From the NCBI RefSeq assembly GCF_006442545.2, contig NZ_CP083952.1, positions 1,364,001-1,428,000 of the forward strand: a DNA stretch of 64,000 bases, given 5' to 3'. The position numbers and the translations under genes were made by a program. Shown one piece after another: positions 25,742 to 34,643 of this stretch. The notes below the pieces were generated by a model. The model had not been told where the DNA came from and did not search any database. It saw only the letters and a list, made by a program, of their open reading frames with translations. The stretch comes from Mesorhizobium sp. B2-1-8. Its GTDB lineage: Bacteria > Pseudomonadota > Alphaproteobacteria > Rhizobiales > Rhizobiaceae. How positions within the stretch are numbered: position 1 is the stretch's first letter; each line of letters begins with the position of its first letter.

Positions 25742-26409
25742 GGCGCTCTCCCCAGTTCAGATGCCAGCAGGCTACGGGCACGAGCCAGCCTGGACATCAC
25801 CGTGCCCATCGGCACGTCGAGCATGGCAGCTATCTCGCGATAGCTGAGACCGTTGATGTCGCGCAGCACCAGCGTTTCGCGAAACGGCTGCGGCAGGGCA
25901 GCGATCGCCGCCTCGAGTGCCGCCGTATCGGCCCTGGCGATCAGGCTCGCTTCCGGGCCGTCCTCGTCGGACAGGCTGGTGCCATGGGCGGCGGCCATGT
26001 CGTCGAGATCGCCGAGATCGCCGACGGCCATCATGCCGCGCGGCCGGTTGCGCGCCATCCAGGTATAGGAGGTGTTGCGCACGATAGTCAGCAGCCAGGC
26101 ACGGGCATTGCCGCCGGCATAGCCCGATATGCCGGCATGCGCCTTGATGCAGGCGTCCTGCACGACGTCCTCGGCATCGGCGGCATTGCCGGTCAGCCAG
26201 CGGGCAAGCGCCAGCGCGTCGCCGAGATGCGGCAGCACTACCTCGTTGAAGCGCTCTGCCAGGGCTCTCTCGCTCAAAGCAGCACCATGATCCCCTCCGG
26301 GATGGACTGGGCGTGCCGCCTCAAGATGCGACAGCGATTTTGCCTTGTCTGCAGGAGCAAAGCCCCCGGAAACGGGCGAAGTCGCCTGCCTTGCTGAAAG
26401 TGAATTCAT
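25738..26409 (-). CDS. ECF-type RNA polymerase sigma factor
   Basis: About 223 residues. Region 2 is visible as LARWLTGNAADAEDVVQDAC and NARAWLLTIVRNTSYTWM, and region 4 as LPQPFRETLVLRDINGLSYR then EIAAMLDVPMGTVMSRL. The ATG at 26407-26409 is preferred over a TTG 18 bases upstream. The gene overlaps the downstream anti-sigma gene by four bases. The N terminus is about 45 residues longer than in typical ECF factors. The target promoter is not identified. Confidence 0.92.
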   Translation of the reverse strand: MNSLSARQATSPVSGGFAPADKAKSLSHLEAARPVHPGGDHGAALSERALAERFNEVVLPHLGDALALARWLTGNAADAEDVVQDACIKAHAGISGYAGGNARAWLLTIVRNTSYTWMARNRPRGMMAVGDLGDLDDMAAAHGTSLSDEDGPEASLIARADTAALEAAIAALPQPFRETLVLRDINGLSYREIAAMLDVPMGTVMSRLARARSLLASELGRAP

Positions 26410-26669
26410 CTGCGTCACCAGTGTCAAGCGCCATCAAAAGGAGGGGCGCCAAGGAGGAGTGACTGATGACGATCATGTTCGCCAGCGCATGACGGCGGCT
26501 GACGCCGCAGCCGTGTTCGCTGTGCTCGCGATGATGGGGCATGCCGATCTCCTCAACGCCAGCTTTGGCGTATGTCGAGGAGACTTGTTGAGGAGACGAT
26601 TTATTCCCGCGTGGGCAAATCCGGCTGTTCACGGTCGCGTGATCAGCCGGTGCATGGTCGGTTTGGCGA

Positions 26670-27875
26670 TCAATCCGGCCAGCGCAAGACGCCCGGCGAA
26701 TCCTTGCGGGCGATTTTCATCGCGTCGGCCGGGCGATCCTTGGCGGTCAGCACGGCGCGCAGCCGTTCGGCGACGATTTCCGCCTCGCCGGGATGGAGGT
26801 TGCAGGGGTCGAGGAAAAAGTGGCCGCGCTCGACCTCGTGGTTGCGCACGATGATCGGCGGCGAGCCGGCGGCAAGCGCCGAGGCGAGCCCTGCCGCGGT
26901 GAAGCGGCTCTCCGGCGAGACGAAGATTTGCAGCCGGTCGAGTGGATTGGCTGTCGGGTCCGGAATAATGTTGGCGGCGATGCCGGGCAGCCCCTGCAGC
27001 GCATCCTTCCACAGATTGAGCGCCGCCTCCTCGCGCCGGCGGATGCCGGCATGGTCGCGCTTCTCCCAGGCTTCGAGCGCCGCCATGGTGCCGGCGATGC
27101 TTTCCTTGCCGACCTTCATGGCGCGGGCGACGCCGCGGTTCTGCAGATAGGCCGATCGCACCAGATCCTTTCGGCCGGTGACGATGCCGCTGGTCGGTCC
27201 GCTGAGGAATTTGTGGCCGCTGTAGACGACGACGTCGGCGCCGCGCGCCAGGAAACCGCGCAGATCATATTCGGACGCGGCGTCGACGATGACAGGCACG
27301 CCCTTGGCGTGGCAGATCTCGCAGAATTCCTCCAGCGAGAGCATGCCATACTGCACGGTGTGGTGGGCGACGACATAGAGGCCCGCCGCCGTGCGCTCGC
27401 TGATCGCCTCGCGCACATGGTAGTCCTGCGTGACGCTGACCGTGCCGGCGGGCACCACCCTGGCGCCGGCGACGCGGACCGACTGGTCGATCGGCGCGCC
27501 ATAGTTGACGATGTGGCCAAGCTGGATGACGACCTCGCACTTGAGGTCGCCGGTGTCGTCGGGCAGACGCTCGATGGCAAGCAGGCTGGTTCCCGTCATT
27601 GCGCCGGCAATCGCCATGGTGATGCCGCTGGCGCAGCAGGCGGTGATGAAACCGGCCTCGCCGCCGGTGAGGCGCGCGACGACCGTGCTCGCGGCACGTT
27701 GCAGATCGTCCATTTCCACCCATTGCGAGGCCATTTCGGCCATGGCGCTGATGGCTTCCGGGACGATGATCGAGGCGCCGAGCGCGGTCATGGTGCCGGA
27801 GACGTTGATGATCGGCCTCAAGCCCAGCCGTTCGCGGATGGTGGTGTTTGAGCCGGTGTCGGAATAGGTTTTCAT
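26670..27875 (-). CDS. SelA-fold PLP-dependent lyase / aminotransferase class V-like enzyme
   Basis: A 401-residue fold-type I PLP enzyme of the selenocysteine synthase / D-glucosaminate-6-phosphate ammonia-lyase group. Lys222 in [14 protein letters not shown] is the expected Schiff-base lysine, and Asp198 in [10 protein letters not shown] would contact the pyridine nitrogen. No selenocysteine genes are nearby, so it is not SelA. With RidA immediately upstream and an amino acid ABC importer beyond, it probably eliminates ammonia from an imported amino compound. Substrate not known. It is the last gene of a six-gene minus-strand locus. Confidence 0.83.
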   Translation of the reverse strand: MKTYSDTGSNTTIRERLGLRPIINVSGTMTALGASIIVPEAISAMAEMASQWVEMDDLQRAASTVVARLTGGEAGFITACCASGITMAIAGAMTGTSLLAIERLPDDTGDLKCEVVIQLGHIVNYGAPIDQSVRVAGARVVPAGTVSVTQDYHVREAISERTAAGLYVVAHHTVQYGMLSLEEFCEICHAKGVPVIVDAASEYDLRGFLARGADVVVYSGHKFLSGPTSGIVTGRKDLVRSAYLQNRGVARAMKVGKESIAGTMAALEAWEKRDHAGIRRREEAALNLWKDALQGLPGIAANIIPDPTANPLDRLQIFVSPESRFTAAGLASALAAGSPPIIVRNHEVERGHFFLDPCNLHPGEAEIVAERLRAVLTAKDRPADAMKIARKDSPGVLRWPD

Positions 27876-27901
27876 GTGAGCTAATCCCGTGGGGTGGCAG
27901 G

Positions 27902-28363
27902 TCAGGCGGCGATCTCGACGACCGCTTCGATTTCAACGGTGATGTTTCCAGGCAGCGAGCCGACGCCGATCGCCGAACGGGCATGGCCGCCGATCTTGTC
28001 GAAGACATCGGCGAACAGGTCCGAACAGCCATTGACCACCTTTGGATGGTCGCTGAAGGTCGGCGTCGCGTTGACGAAGCCGAGCAGCTTGACGACACGC
28101 ACGATGCGGCCGAGATCGCCGGCAGCGGCATGCATGACAGCAAGCAGGTTGAGCCCGGTCAGGCGGGCATGCTGATAGGCCTGCTCGACCGTCACATCGT
28201 CGCCCACCTTGCCGGTGCAAAGCGTGCCGTCGGCGCGCAATGGCCCCTGGCCGGAGAGGAAGATCAGCCGGCCGCTTTCGGCGTGCGTGACGAAGTTGGC
28301 GATGGGCGTCGGCGGCTCGGGCAGCGTCAGGCCGAGTTCGGCGAGCCTGGTATAAGGCGTCAT
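27902..28363 (-). CDS. RidA family protein (enamine/imine deaminase)
   Basis: A 153-residue YjgF/YER057c/UK114 member. Landmarks are [14 protein letters not shown] near residue 35, then [20 protein letters not shown] and [17 protein letters not shown], and the final [11 protein letters not shown]. Members of this longer branch do not always keep the catalytic Arg of RidA itself. The family hydrolyses reactive enamine/imine intermediates released by PLP lyases, which fits its place next to a PLP lyase gene (26 bp apart). Start ATG at 28361-28363; the open frame upstream overlaps the ABC ATPase gene. Confidence 0.9.
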   Translation of the reverse strand: MTPYTRLAELGLTLPEPPTPIANFVTHAESGRLIFLSGQGPLRADGTLCTGKVGDDVTVEQAYQHARLTGLNLLAVMHAAAGDLGRIVRVVKLLGFVNATPTFSDHPKVVNGCSDLFADVFDKIGGHARSAIGVGSLPGNITVEIEAVVEIAA

Positions 28364-28400
28364 GGATGAAGGCTCCTTGGGCGGCCTTGGCCGCCTGAGT

Positions 28401-29195
28401 TTAGAAATGCGAGGCGCGGAAGCGCGCCAGGAAAGTGCGGAGGCGTTCGTTGGTGGTCTCCGCCGCGAGGATCTCCTTCGGCGGTCCGACGGCGCTGACG
28501 CCGCCATCGGCCATGAAGACGATGCGGCTCGAAGCGTCGCGGGCGAAGGCCATTTCGTGCGTCACCATCAGCATCGTCATGCCGTCCTCGGCGAGGCTGC
28601 GCACCACGGCCAGCACTTCGCCGACCAGTTCGGGATCGAGGGCGGAGGTGATTTCGTCGAGCAGCAGGATCTTCGGTTCCATGGCCACGGCGCGGGCGAT
28701 GCCGACGCGCTGCTGCTGGCCGCCGGACAGTTCGGCCGGGAGGCTGTCGGCCTTGTGGGCGAGGCCGACGCGGCCGAGCCAGTGTTCGGCGATCGACCGC
28801 GCCTCGGCCTCGCTCTTTCCCCGCACCTTGGTCAAGCCCAGCATGATGTTGCCGGCGGCCGTCAGGTGGGGGAACAGGTTGAAGCTCTGGAACACCATGC
28901 CGGTCTCGGCGCGCATGGCGGCAAGATCGCGCTCGCTGCGGCGCTGGCGCGTCCCGGCCTCGCGATAGCCGACCTCCTTGCCGTCGATGCGGATCGAGCC
29001 GCTGTCGTAGCTTTCGAGGAAGTTGACGCAGCGCAGCAACGTGGTCTTGCCGCTGCCGGAAGGGCCGATGACGGTGACCACCTCGCCGCGCTTCACCTGA
29101 AGGCTGACGGAGCGCAACACCTCGACGGCGCCGAAGGCTTTCGAGACATCGCGCACGTCGAGCAGCGCGGGACTGGCGTTCGAGGTTTCGGACAT
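28401..29195 (-). CDS. amino acid ABC transporter ATP-binding protein
   Basis: A 264-residue ATPase. Walker A GPSGSGKTT, Q-loop MVFQSFNLFPH, signature LSGGQQQRVGIARA, Walker B ILLLDEITSALDPE and the H-loop VTHEMAFA are all intact. The sequence is of the polar amino acid (GlnQ/HisP) class. It powers the two permeases encoded just upstream, 5 bp away. The start ATG is at 29193-29195. Confidence 0.95.
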   Translation of the reverse strand: MSETSNASPALLDVRDVSKAFGAVEVLRSVSLQVKRGEVVTVIGPSGSGKTTLLRCVNFLESYDSGSIRIDGKEVGYREAGTRQRRSERDLAAMRAETGMVFQSFNLFPHLTAAGNIMLGLTKVRGKSEAEARSIAEHWLGRVGLAHKADSLPAELSGGQQQRVGIARAVAMEPKILLLDEITSALDPELVGEVLAVVRSLAEDGMTMLMVTHEMAFARDASSRIVFMADGGVSAVGPPKEILAAETTNERLRTFLARFRASHF

Positions 29196-29199
29196 CGTG

Positions 29200-29850
29200 C
29201 TATTCCCGGATGAAGGAGAAACGCCGCTCGAGCCGCCGGCTGGCGAGCGAGAGTGCGTAGTTGACCGCGAAATAGATGAGCGCGCCCAGTATATAGAGCG
29301 GCATCGCTTCATAGGTGCGGCCGATGACCTGGTTGATGGCCTGCATCAAATCGGTGATGCCGAGCAGCGACACCAGCGCGCTGCCCTTGACCGCGTCAGT
29401 GACGCCATTGATCCAAGGCGGCAGGAAGCGCCTGAAGGCCTGCGGAAAGATGACGTAGGTGAGCCGTTGGCGAAAGGTCAGCCCGATCGCCATCGCGGCT
29501 TCGGACTGTCCCTTCGGGATCGAGCCGACCGCGCCCCTGAGATACTCGATGACCTGCGCCGTCTTGAACAGAGTGAGCGCGAAAACCGCGGCCCAGAACG
29601 ACGGCAGATGCAGCCCGATCGCGGGCAGGCCGTAATAGACGAAGAACATCAGCACCAGGATCGGAATGCCGCGAATGGTGTCCGAGAAGATGCGCACCGC
29701 CCAGCGCAGCGGCATTGGTCCATAGACCAGGCCGACGCCCAGCAGCACGCCGGCGATGAGCGACAGAACCACGACCAGCAACGAGACCCACAAGGTCACG
29801 GCGAAGCCTGCGGCAAGGAAGGGCAGTGCATAGAGGATCTGGCTCAGCAT
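29200..29850 (-). CDS. amino acid ABC transporter permease 1
   Basis: A 216-residue HisM/GlnP-type inner-membrane permease with about five helices. The EAA loop reads EAAMAIGLTFRQRLTYVIFP, which contacts the ATPase. The ATG at 29848-29850 directly abuts the stop of the second permease gene (one base apart), implying coupled translation. Confidence 0.94.
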   Translation of the reverse strand: MLSQILYALPFLAAGFAVTLWVSLLVVVLSLIAGVLLGVGLVYGPMPLRWAVRIFSDTIRGIPILVLMFFVYYGLPAIGLHLPSFWAAVFALTLFKTAQVIEYLRGAVGSIPKGQSEAAMAIGLTFRQRLTYVIFPQAFRRFLPPWINGVTDAVKGSALVSLLGITDLMQAINQVIGRTYEAMPLYILGALIYFAVNYALSLASRRLERRFSFIRE

Positions 29851-29851
29851 G

Positions 29852-30517
29852 TCAGCGCGCCGCCCTGAACCGGCGCTCGACGAGCCGCAGCCCAAAAAGC
29901 AGCACGTATCCCGTCACCAGATACATCGCGGTGGTGACCAGGTAGACCTCGACGATGCGGAAAGTGTTGAAGTTGATCCACTGGGCGCCGAAGGTGAGTT
30001 CGGGCACCGAGATGACCGAGGCGATCGAGGTGTCCTTGAACAGCGAGATGAAGGTGTTGGATAGCGCCGGCAGCGTGATGCGCAGCATGGTCGGCAGGCG
30101 CACATGCAGCAGCCTTTGCCAGGGCGTGAGGCCGATCGCCTTGCCGGCGTCGAGCTGGCCGCGTGGGACAGCCTCGAGCCCGGAGCGAAATACCTCGACC
30201 AGATAGGCGCCGCTATAGACCGACAGGGTCAATACAAACGAGGTTGGTGCGCTGTAGGCCAGGTCGACCACGGTCGGCAGGCCGTAGAAGACGAGATAGA
30301 CCAGCAGGATCAGGGGCACGTTGCGGATGAATTCGACATAAGCCGCGATCACCGCCCGCACCACGCGTCCGGCCGAGACATACCAGACCGCGAGCACCAG
30401 CCCGATGACGACACCGATGGCGATCGAGATCACGGCGAGCTCGAGGCTGAGCAGCAGGCCGCCCCACAGCTTGTCGAAATGCCGCCAGATCAGGTTGAAA
30501 TTGAGCGTATAGCCCAT
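29852..30517 (-). CDS. amino acid ABC transporter permease 2
   Basis: A 221-residue HisQ/GlnP-type permease. The N terminus is FNLIWRHFDKLWGGLLLSLE, the membrane core contains FIRNVPLILLVYLVFYGLP, and the EAA loop is DAGKAIGLTPWQRLLHVRLP. It heterodimerises with the neighbouring permease. Located 77 bp downstream of the binding-protein gene. Confidence 0.94.
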   Translation of the reverse strand: MGYTLNFNLIWRHFDKLWGGLLLSLELAVISIAIGVVIGLVLAVWYVSAGRVVRAVIAAYVEFIRNVPLILLVYLVFYGLPTVVDLAYSAPTSFVLTLSVYSGAYLVEVFRSGLEAVPRGQLDAGKAIGLTPWQRLLHVRLPTMLRITLPALSNTFISLFKDTSIASVISVPELTFGAQWINFNTFRIVEVYLVTTAMYLVTGYVLLFGLRLVERRFRAAR

Positions 30518-30594
30518 GCGCCTCTCTCGGTGCCGAGCGATTCAAGGATAGGCTGCGGGGGAAGAACGCTCAAGACGCTCTTCCCCCGGCTGGG

Positions 30595-31467
30595 TCAGAT
30601 GACCGGGAAGCCGGGATGGCGTGCCGGCGGTTCCTGGCCGAAATAGTCCTTGAATGCGGCGTCGTAGAGCGCCGTCTCATGGCCGAACATGGCGATGGTG
30701 AAGGTCTGGTCGACATAGGTCAGCCAGTCGAGATCGCCTTGCCGAAGTGCGGCTCCGTAGAGCATCGAGTACCAGCTCTTGCCGGCATCGAAATACTTGT
30801 CAGGGTTGCGCGAGGCGAGCCAGCGCACTGTGGAGAGGTCGACGGCGGCGGCGTCGGCGCGCTTGGACTCCAGCGCCTGCAGCACGTTGGCCTGGGTGTC
30901 GATCTGCAGCACCTGCGCCTGTGGCAGAGCGTAGTGGACCGAGTTTTCGGCGTCGACATTCTGCAGGATGGAAATGCGGGTCGCCGAACCGCCGGCCAGC
31001 AGCTTGTCGAAGGTCTTGTTCTCGGCTGTCGGCAGCGTCAGCAAGGCAACGCCTTCGACATAGTAGGGCCGGGAGAAATTGATCAGCTGCGAGCGCTGCG
31101 CCGTCATCGTCATGAATTGGATGGTGATGTCGACCTTGTTGGTGGTGACGTTGGGAATACGCTGGGCCGGGTCCTGCATGACGAACTCGACCTTGGTCGG
31201 ATCGTCGAAAAGGCCCTTGGCCAGGATGCGACCCATGGTGATGTCCATGCCGACCAGTTCGCCGGCATCGTTCTCGAAGTGCCAGGGGGCGTTGGTGCTG
31301 CCGGTGCCGACAATAAGCTTGCCGCGGTCAAGCACCGTGCGCAGCAGGCTGTCGGATGCGGCTTGCGCGGCGGCCTTCTGGGCATCGACGGTTGCCAGCA
31401 CGCCGGCCGTCGCAAGTCCCGCCATTCCTAATTTCAGAAAATCACGTCTTCCGGATGTGTCGTTCAC
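30595..31467 (-). CDS. ABC transporter substrate-binding protein with Tat-type signal
   Basis: A 290-residue family 3 (amino acid) solute-binding protein. The N terminus GRRDFLKLGMAGLATAGVLA is a twin-arginine signal, so it should fold before export to the periplasm. The core shows KLIVGTGSTNAPWHFENDAG and GMDITMGRILAKGLF, typical of polar amino acid binders. First gene of the import/catabolic operon, divergent from the IclR gene across a 128-bp spacer containing an operator-like palindrome. Confidence 0.92.
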   Translation of the reverse strand: MNDTSGRRDFLKLGMAGLATAGVLATVDAQKAAAQAASDSLLRTVLDRGKLIVGTGSTNAPWHFENDAGELVGMDITMGRILAKGLFDDPTKVEFVMQDPAQRIPNVTTNKVDITIQFMTMTAQRSQLINFSRPYYVEGVALLTLPTAENKTFDKLLAGGSATRISILQNVDAENSVHYALPQAQVLQIDTQANVLQALESKRADAAAVDLSTVRWLASRNPDKYFDAGKSWYSMLYGAALRQGDLDWLTYVDQTFTIAMFGHETALYDAAFKDYFGQEPPARHPGFPVI

Positions 31468-31535
31468 GGCAACCTCCTTTCGTGTTGTGTTCCCCTATGC
31501 ACAGGCCATACACGCGACAGTGATCGTCAAGGATT

Positions 31536-31574
31536 GTCTCTTACAAGAGACGCGTGTATCCTGTACAAGACAGA
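31536..31574. promoter_or_regulatory. putative IclR operator in the divergent spacer
   Basis: A perfect 16-bp palindrome GTCTCTTACAAGAGAC lies at 31536-31551. About 20 bp on, CTGTACAAGACAG carries a weaker inverted repeat with the same ACAAGA core. The position, between the binding-protein gene (-) and the IclR gene (+), suits control of both directions. Confidence 0.6.
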
Positions 31575-31595
31575 TACTAACACCGGGAATCGACA

Positions 31596-32384
31596 ATGCA
31601 AGATGGTAGCGTTTTGGCCGTGTCAGCCGACGAGAAGACGGCGGGCTCCCGTGAAAAGGGTCTCAACCGGGTCCTGGAGATCCTGGAGTTCCTTCATATG
31701 ACGCAGCGCGCGATCGGCATTGGCGATCTCGCCAAGGGGGTCAATGCGCCGCGTTCGACGACCTACACGCTGGTGCGGTCGCTGGTCGATGCCGGCCTGC
31801 TGGAAATGGCCGGCGACGGCAACCGCGTCTATTTCGGCAAGAAGCTCTACCTCTACGGAATGGACTATGTGCGCGGCAACGACCTGTTGCGGCGCGGGCG
31901 CCAAGAGGTCGATCATCTGTCGCGCGAGACCGGCGAGACCTCGGAACTGTGCATGCTGCAGAGCGGCCGCTACACGATCGTCCATTCCAGCCCCGGCACC
32001 AGGCCGTTCCGCATCAGTTCGGCCACCGGCCTGCAGATACCGCTGCCCTGGACTGCCTCGGGCCGGCTGCTGCTTGCGGGGCTGGAGAGAGCGGCGATCG
32101 AAGCCATGGTGTCGGACGACGATCTCGTGCTTCCCGACGGCCGCAAGCTGCGGCTCGAAGATTTCATCGCCGATATCGCAAAGGCAGGGGTGACCGGCTA
32201 TTGCGTCACCTCGGGCCTGGTCGACGCCTATACGAAATGCCTCGCCGTACCGGTCTTTTCAGCGCCAGGCAAGGTCGAGGCGACGATGTGCCTGGTGGTT
32301 CCGATCGATACGTCGGAGGAGCGGACCGCCGATCTCATCGGCCTGTTGCGCGGCCGCGCCGCCGGGCTTTCGATCGGCGGATAG
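31596..32384 (+). CDS. IclR family transcriptional regulator
   Basis: A 262-residue regulator. The winged helix-turn-helix is at about 20-85 (GLNRVLEILEFLHMTQRAIG, then IGDLAKGVNAPRSTTYTLVR). The C-terminal ligand-binding domain includes ELCMLQSGRYTIVHSSPG and a conserved TASGRLLLA. It most likely senses the substrate or product of the adjacent import/PLP-lyase pathway. Start ATG at 31596; alternative starts would remove only the non-conserved first residues. Confidence 0.93.
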   Translation: MQDGSVLAVSADEKTAGSREKGLNRVLEILEFLHMTQRAIGIGDLAKGVNAPRSTTYTLVRSLVDAGLLEMAGDGNRVYFGKKLYLYGMDYVRGNDLLRRGRQEVDHLSRETGETSELCMLQSGRYTIVHSSPGTRPFRISSATGLQIPLPWTASGRLLLAGLERAAIEAMVSDDDLVLPDGRKLRLEDFIADIAKAGVTGYCVTSGLVDAYTKCLAVPVFSAPGKVEATMCLVVPIDTSEERTADLIGLLRGRAAGLSIGG

Positions 32385-32413
32385 GCGGAAAGTGCCAACC
32401 GGGGTCTCGCGTC

Positions 32414-32617
32414 TCAGGCGATGATGTCTGGAATGATCTTGTCTTCCAGCTTCATCAGCCGGTCCTTGAGGGCCAGCTTCTTCTTTTTCATGCGCTGGAT
32501 CTGCAGCGGGTCGCAATTCGTGGCGATCATCGCGTTGATCGCGGCATCGAAATCGGCGTGCTCCTGCTTCAGCCGGGAAAATTCGAGGCGAGTATCGGCC
32601 TGTTCCTGATCGGACAT
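32414..32617 (-). CDS. YdcH family (DUF465) small protein
   Basis: A 67-residue, highly charged helical peptide with the DUF465 signature LKQEHADFDAAINAM then RMKKKKLALKDRLMKLEDKI. Predicted coiled-coil hairpin, cytoplasmic. Function unknown. It converges on the IclR gene, and a second DUF465 gene lies 240 bp away in the opposite direction. Confidence 0.88.
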   Translation of the reverse strand: MSDQEQADTRLEFSRLKQEHADFDAAINAMIATNCDPLQIQRMKKKKLALKDRLMKLEDKIIPDIIA

Positions 32618-32856
32618 TCTCTACCGTCTGCACGTCTGCGGCGCCCAAAACTGGGCCTGATTGGGCGGGGGCGGCAATTTCTGCCACCGGCGCGCAGCCC
32701 ATATCACATTTCATCTTGTCGTGGAATGCTACCACGCAGCATTCGACATCGCTGCCCGATGGTGGCACACTGTCATTGTGCCGTCACAGATGCGACCTGC
32801 GGTGGACGTGCCTTTGACGGCTGCAATCGAGGAAACCATGAAAGGGAGAACCAATC

Positions 32857-33036
32857 ATGTCTCTTGCATCCCATCTTGATGAGTTGCAGCGGAAACACGG
32901 CGACATCGAACGCGAAATCGATGACGCGATGAACCACCCATCGGTGGACGACCTCGAGATCGTAAATCTCAAGCGACGCAAGCTGGCACTCAAGGATGCG
33001 ATTGAGAAACTGAGGGCGCAACCAACCACGCATTGA
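32857..33036 (+). CDS. second YdcH family (DUF465) small protein
   Basis: A 59-residue peptide MSLASHLDELQRKHGDIERE then IDDAMNHPSVDDLEIVNLKR and RKLALKDAIEKLRAQ. The KxKLALKDxxxKL core is shared with the divergent gene at 32414-32617, so the two are paralogues. The ATG follows AAAGGGAGAA. Too short for many gene finders. Function unknown. Confidence 0.85.
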   Translation: MSLASHLDELQRKHGDIEREIDDAMNHPSVDDLEIVNLKRRKLALKDAIEKLRAQPTTH

Positions 33037-33384
33037 TCCTCACCTGACATAGCCGCTCATCACTGGCGGTCTTCCTTGCCGGCGGCGCCAGCCGCCGGTG
33101 CAGTGGTTTTAAATTCAGCGCTTCCGCAAGTCGAAGCTAATATTCGTCAGGCCAATTTATGCCCGGCCGCCGTCAGGTCGTGCGCTGTTTCAGGTCCCTA
33201 GCCGGCACCAATTGCTGCCAGTGGCGACCTGTCGCCATTGACAAGCCATCTTTGCTCCTCCACCTCATGCCCGGACTTCAGCGCATCGGACCCGGCTTGT
33301 GCGTCCAAGCGGACGCACGGGCTTCAGAGAGACGCATAGCGCTCCAGAGAGACGCATGGCGCTCAGAGACAAAAGGCTGCCGGC
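33037..33384. other. 348-bp non-coding leader region upstream of ispG
   Basis: No gene is evident. It contains a perfect 8-bp hairpin (GTGCGTCC at 33299-33306 with GGACGCAC at 33311-33318) and, directly after, a short tandem repeat. An AT-rich patch (TTTTAAATTC) near 33105-33115 and TAATATTCG near 33138 may mark a promoter. Confidence 0.45.
33325..33370 (+). repeat. 20-bp tandem repeat before ispG
   Basis: CAGAGAGACGCATAGCGCTC at 33325-33344 is followed by CAGAGAGACGCATGGCGCT at 33345-33363 and a partial third copy CAGAGAC. The repeats end 15 bp before the ispG start codon. Confidence 0.75.
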
Positions 33385-34638
33385 ATGACCGGATATTTTT
33401 CTTCACCTTTCCCCCGCCGCACTTCGGTCGGCGTCGATGTCGGTGGCGTGGTCGTCGGCGGCGGCGCACCTGTCGTCGTCCAGTCGATGACCAATACCGA
33501 CACCGCCGATATCGACCAGACGGTCGCGCAAGTCGCGGCGCTGCATCGCGCCGGCTCCGAGATCGTGCGCATCACCGTCGACCGAGACGAGAGTGCGGCC
33601 GCCGTGCCGCGCATCCACGAGCGACTGTTGCGGCTCGGCATCGATGTGCCGCTGGTCGGCGACTTCCACTATATCGGCCACAAGCTGCTGGCCGACCATC
33701 CGGCCTGCGCCGAGGCACTGGCCAAGTACCGCATCAATCCCGGCAATGTCGGTTTCAAGGACAAGAAGGACCGGCAGTTCACCGATATCGTCGAGATGGC
33801 GATCAAGCACGACAAGCCGGTACGCATCGGCGTCAACTGGGGCTCGCTCGACCAGGAGCTGTTGACCCGGCTGATGGACGACAACCAGGACAAGGGTTTC
33901 CCCCTGACGGCGCAGGAAGTGACGCGTGAGGCGATCGTGCAGTCGGCGATCCTGTCGGCCGAGATGGCCGAAGAGATTGGCCTCAGCCGCGAAAAAATCA
34001 TCCTGTCGGCCAAGGTCAGTGGCGTGCAGGACCTGATCGCCGTCTACACCGAACTCGCCACCCGCTCCAACCACGCGCTGCATCTCGGCCTCACCGAAGC
34101 CGGCATGGGTTCCAAAGGCATCGTTGCCTCTTCCGCCGCCATGGGCATCCTCCTGCAGCAAGGCATCGGCGACACCATCCGCATCTCGCTGACGCCGGAG
34201 CCCAATGGCGACCGCACCCGCGAAGTGCAGGTGTCGCAGGAACTGCTGCAGACCATGGGCTTCCGGCAGTTCGTGCCGATCGTCGCGGCCTGCCCCGGCT
34301 GCGGCCGCACCACCTCCACCGTGTTTCAGGAACTGGCTCAGAACATCCAGGCGGACCTGCGCAAGAACATGCCGGTGTGGCGTGAGAAATATCCGGGCGT
34401 CGAGAACCTCAAGGTCGCGGTGATGGGCTGCATCGTCAACGGCCCGGGGGAATCCAAGCATGCCGATATCGGCATTTCGCTGCCCGGCACCGGCGAGACG
34501 CCGACCGCGCCGGTCTTCGTCGACGGCAAGAAGGCGGCGACGCTGCGCGGGCCGTCGATCGCGGCGGATTTCGAGAAAATGGTCGCCGATTATATCGAAC
34601 AGAGGTTCGGTCAGGGCGGCAAGGCCGCGGCAGAGTAG
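33385..34638 (+). CDS. ispG: flavodoxin-dependent (E)-4-hydroxy-3-methylbut-2-enyl-diphosphate synthase
   Basis: A 417-residue iron-sulfur enzyme of the MEP isoprenoid pathway. N-terminal barrel motifs are [23 protein letters not shown] and INPGNVG. The 4Fe-4S ligands are the cysteines of ACPGCGRTT and of [17 protein letters not shown], followed by the conserved Glu. Length is normal. Followed after 5 bp by a lytic transglycosylase gene. IspG feeds the prenyl synthase encoded 6 kb away. Confidence 0.97.
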   Translation: MTGYFSSPFPRRTSVGVDVGGVVVGGGAPVVVQSMTNTDTADIDQTVAQVAALHRAGSEIVRITVDRDESAAAVPRIHERLLRLGIDVPLVGDFHYIGHKLLADHPACAEALAKYRINPGNVGFKDKKDRQFTDIVEMAIKHDKPVRIGVNWGSLDQELLTRLMDDNQDKGFPLTAQEVTREAIVQSAILSAEMAEEIGLSREKIILSAKVSGVQDLIAVYTELATRSNHALHLGLTEAGMGSKGIVASSAAMGILLQQGIGDTIRISLTPEPNGDRTREVQVSQELLQTMGFRQFVPIVAACPGCGRTTSTVFQELAQNIQADLRKNMPVWREKYPGVENLKVAVMGCIVNGPGESKHADIGISLPGTGETPTAPVFVDGKKAATLRGPSIAADFEKMVADYIEQRFGQGGKAAAE

Positions 34639-34643
34639 GTCAA

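Noticed and set aside
26670..27875. L-seryl-tRNA(Sec) selenium transferase (SelA)
   Set aside because: The fold matches, but there are no selB, selD or tRNA-Sec signals nearby, and the RidA/ABC context points to catabolism.
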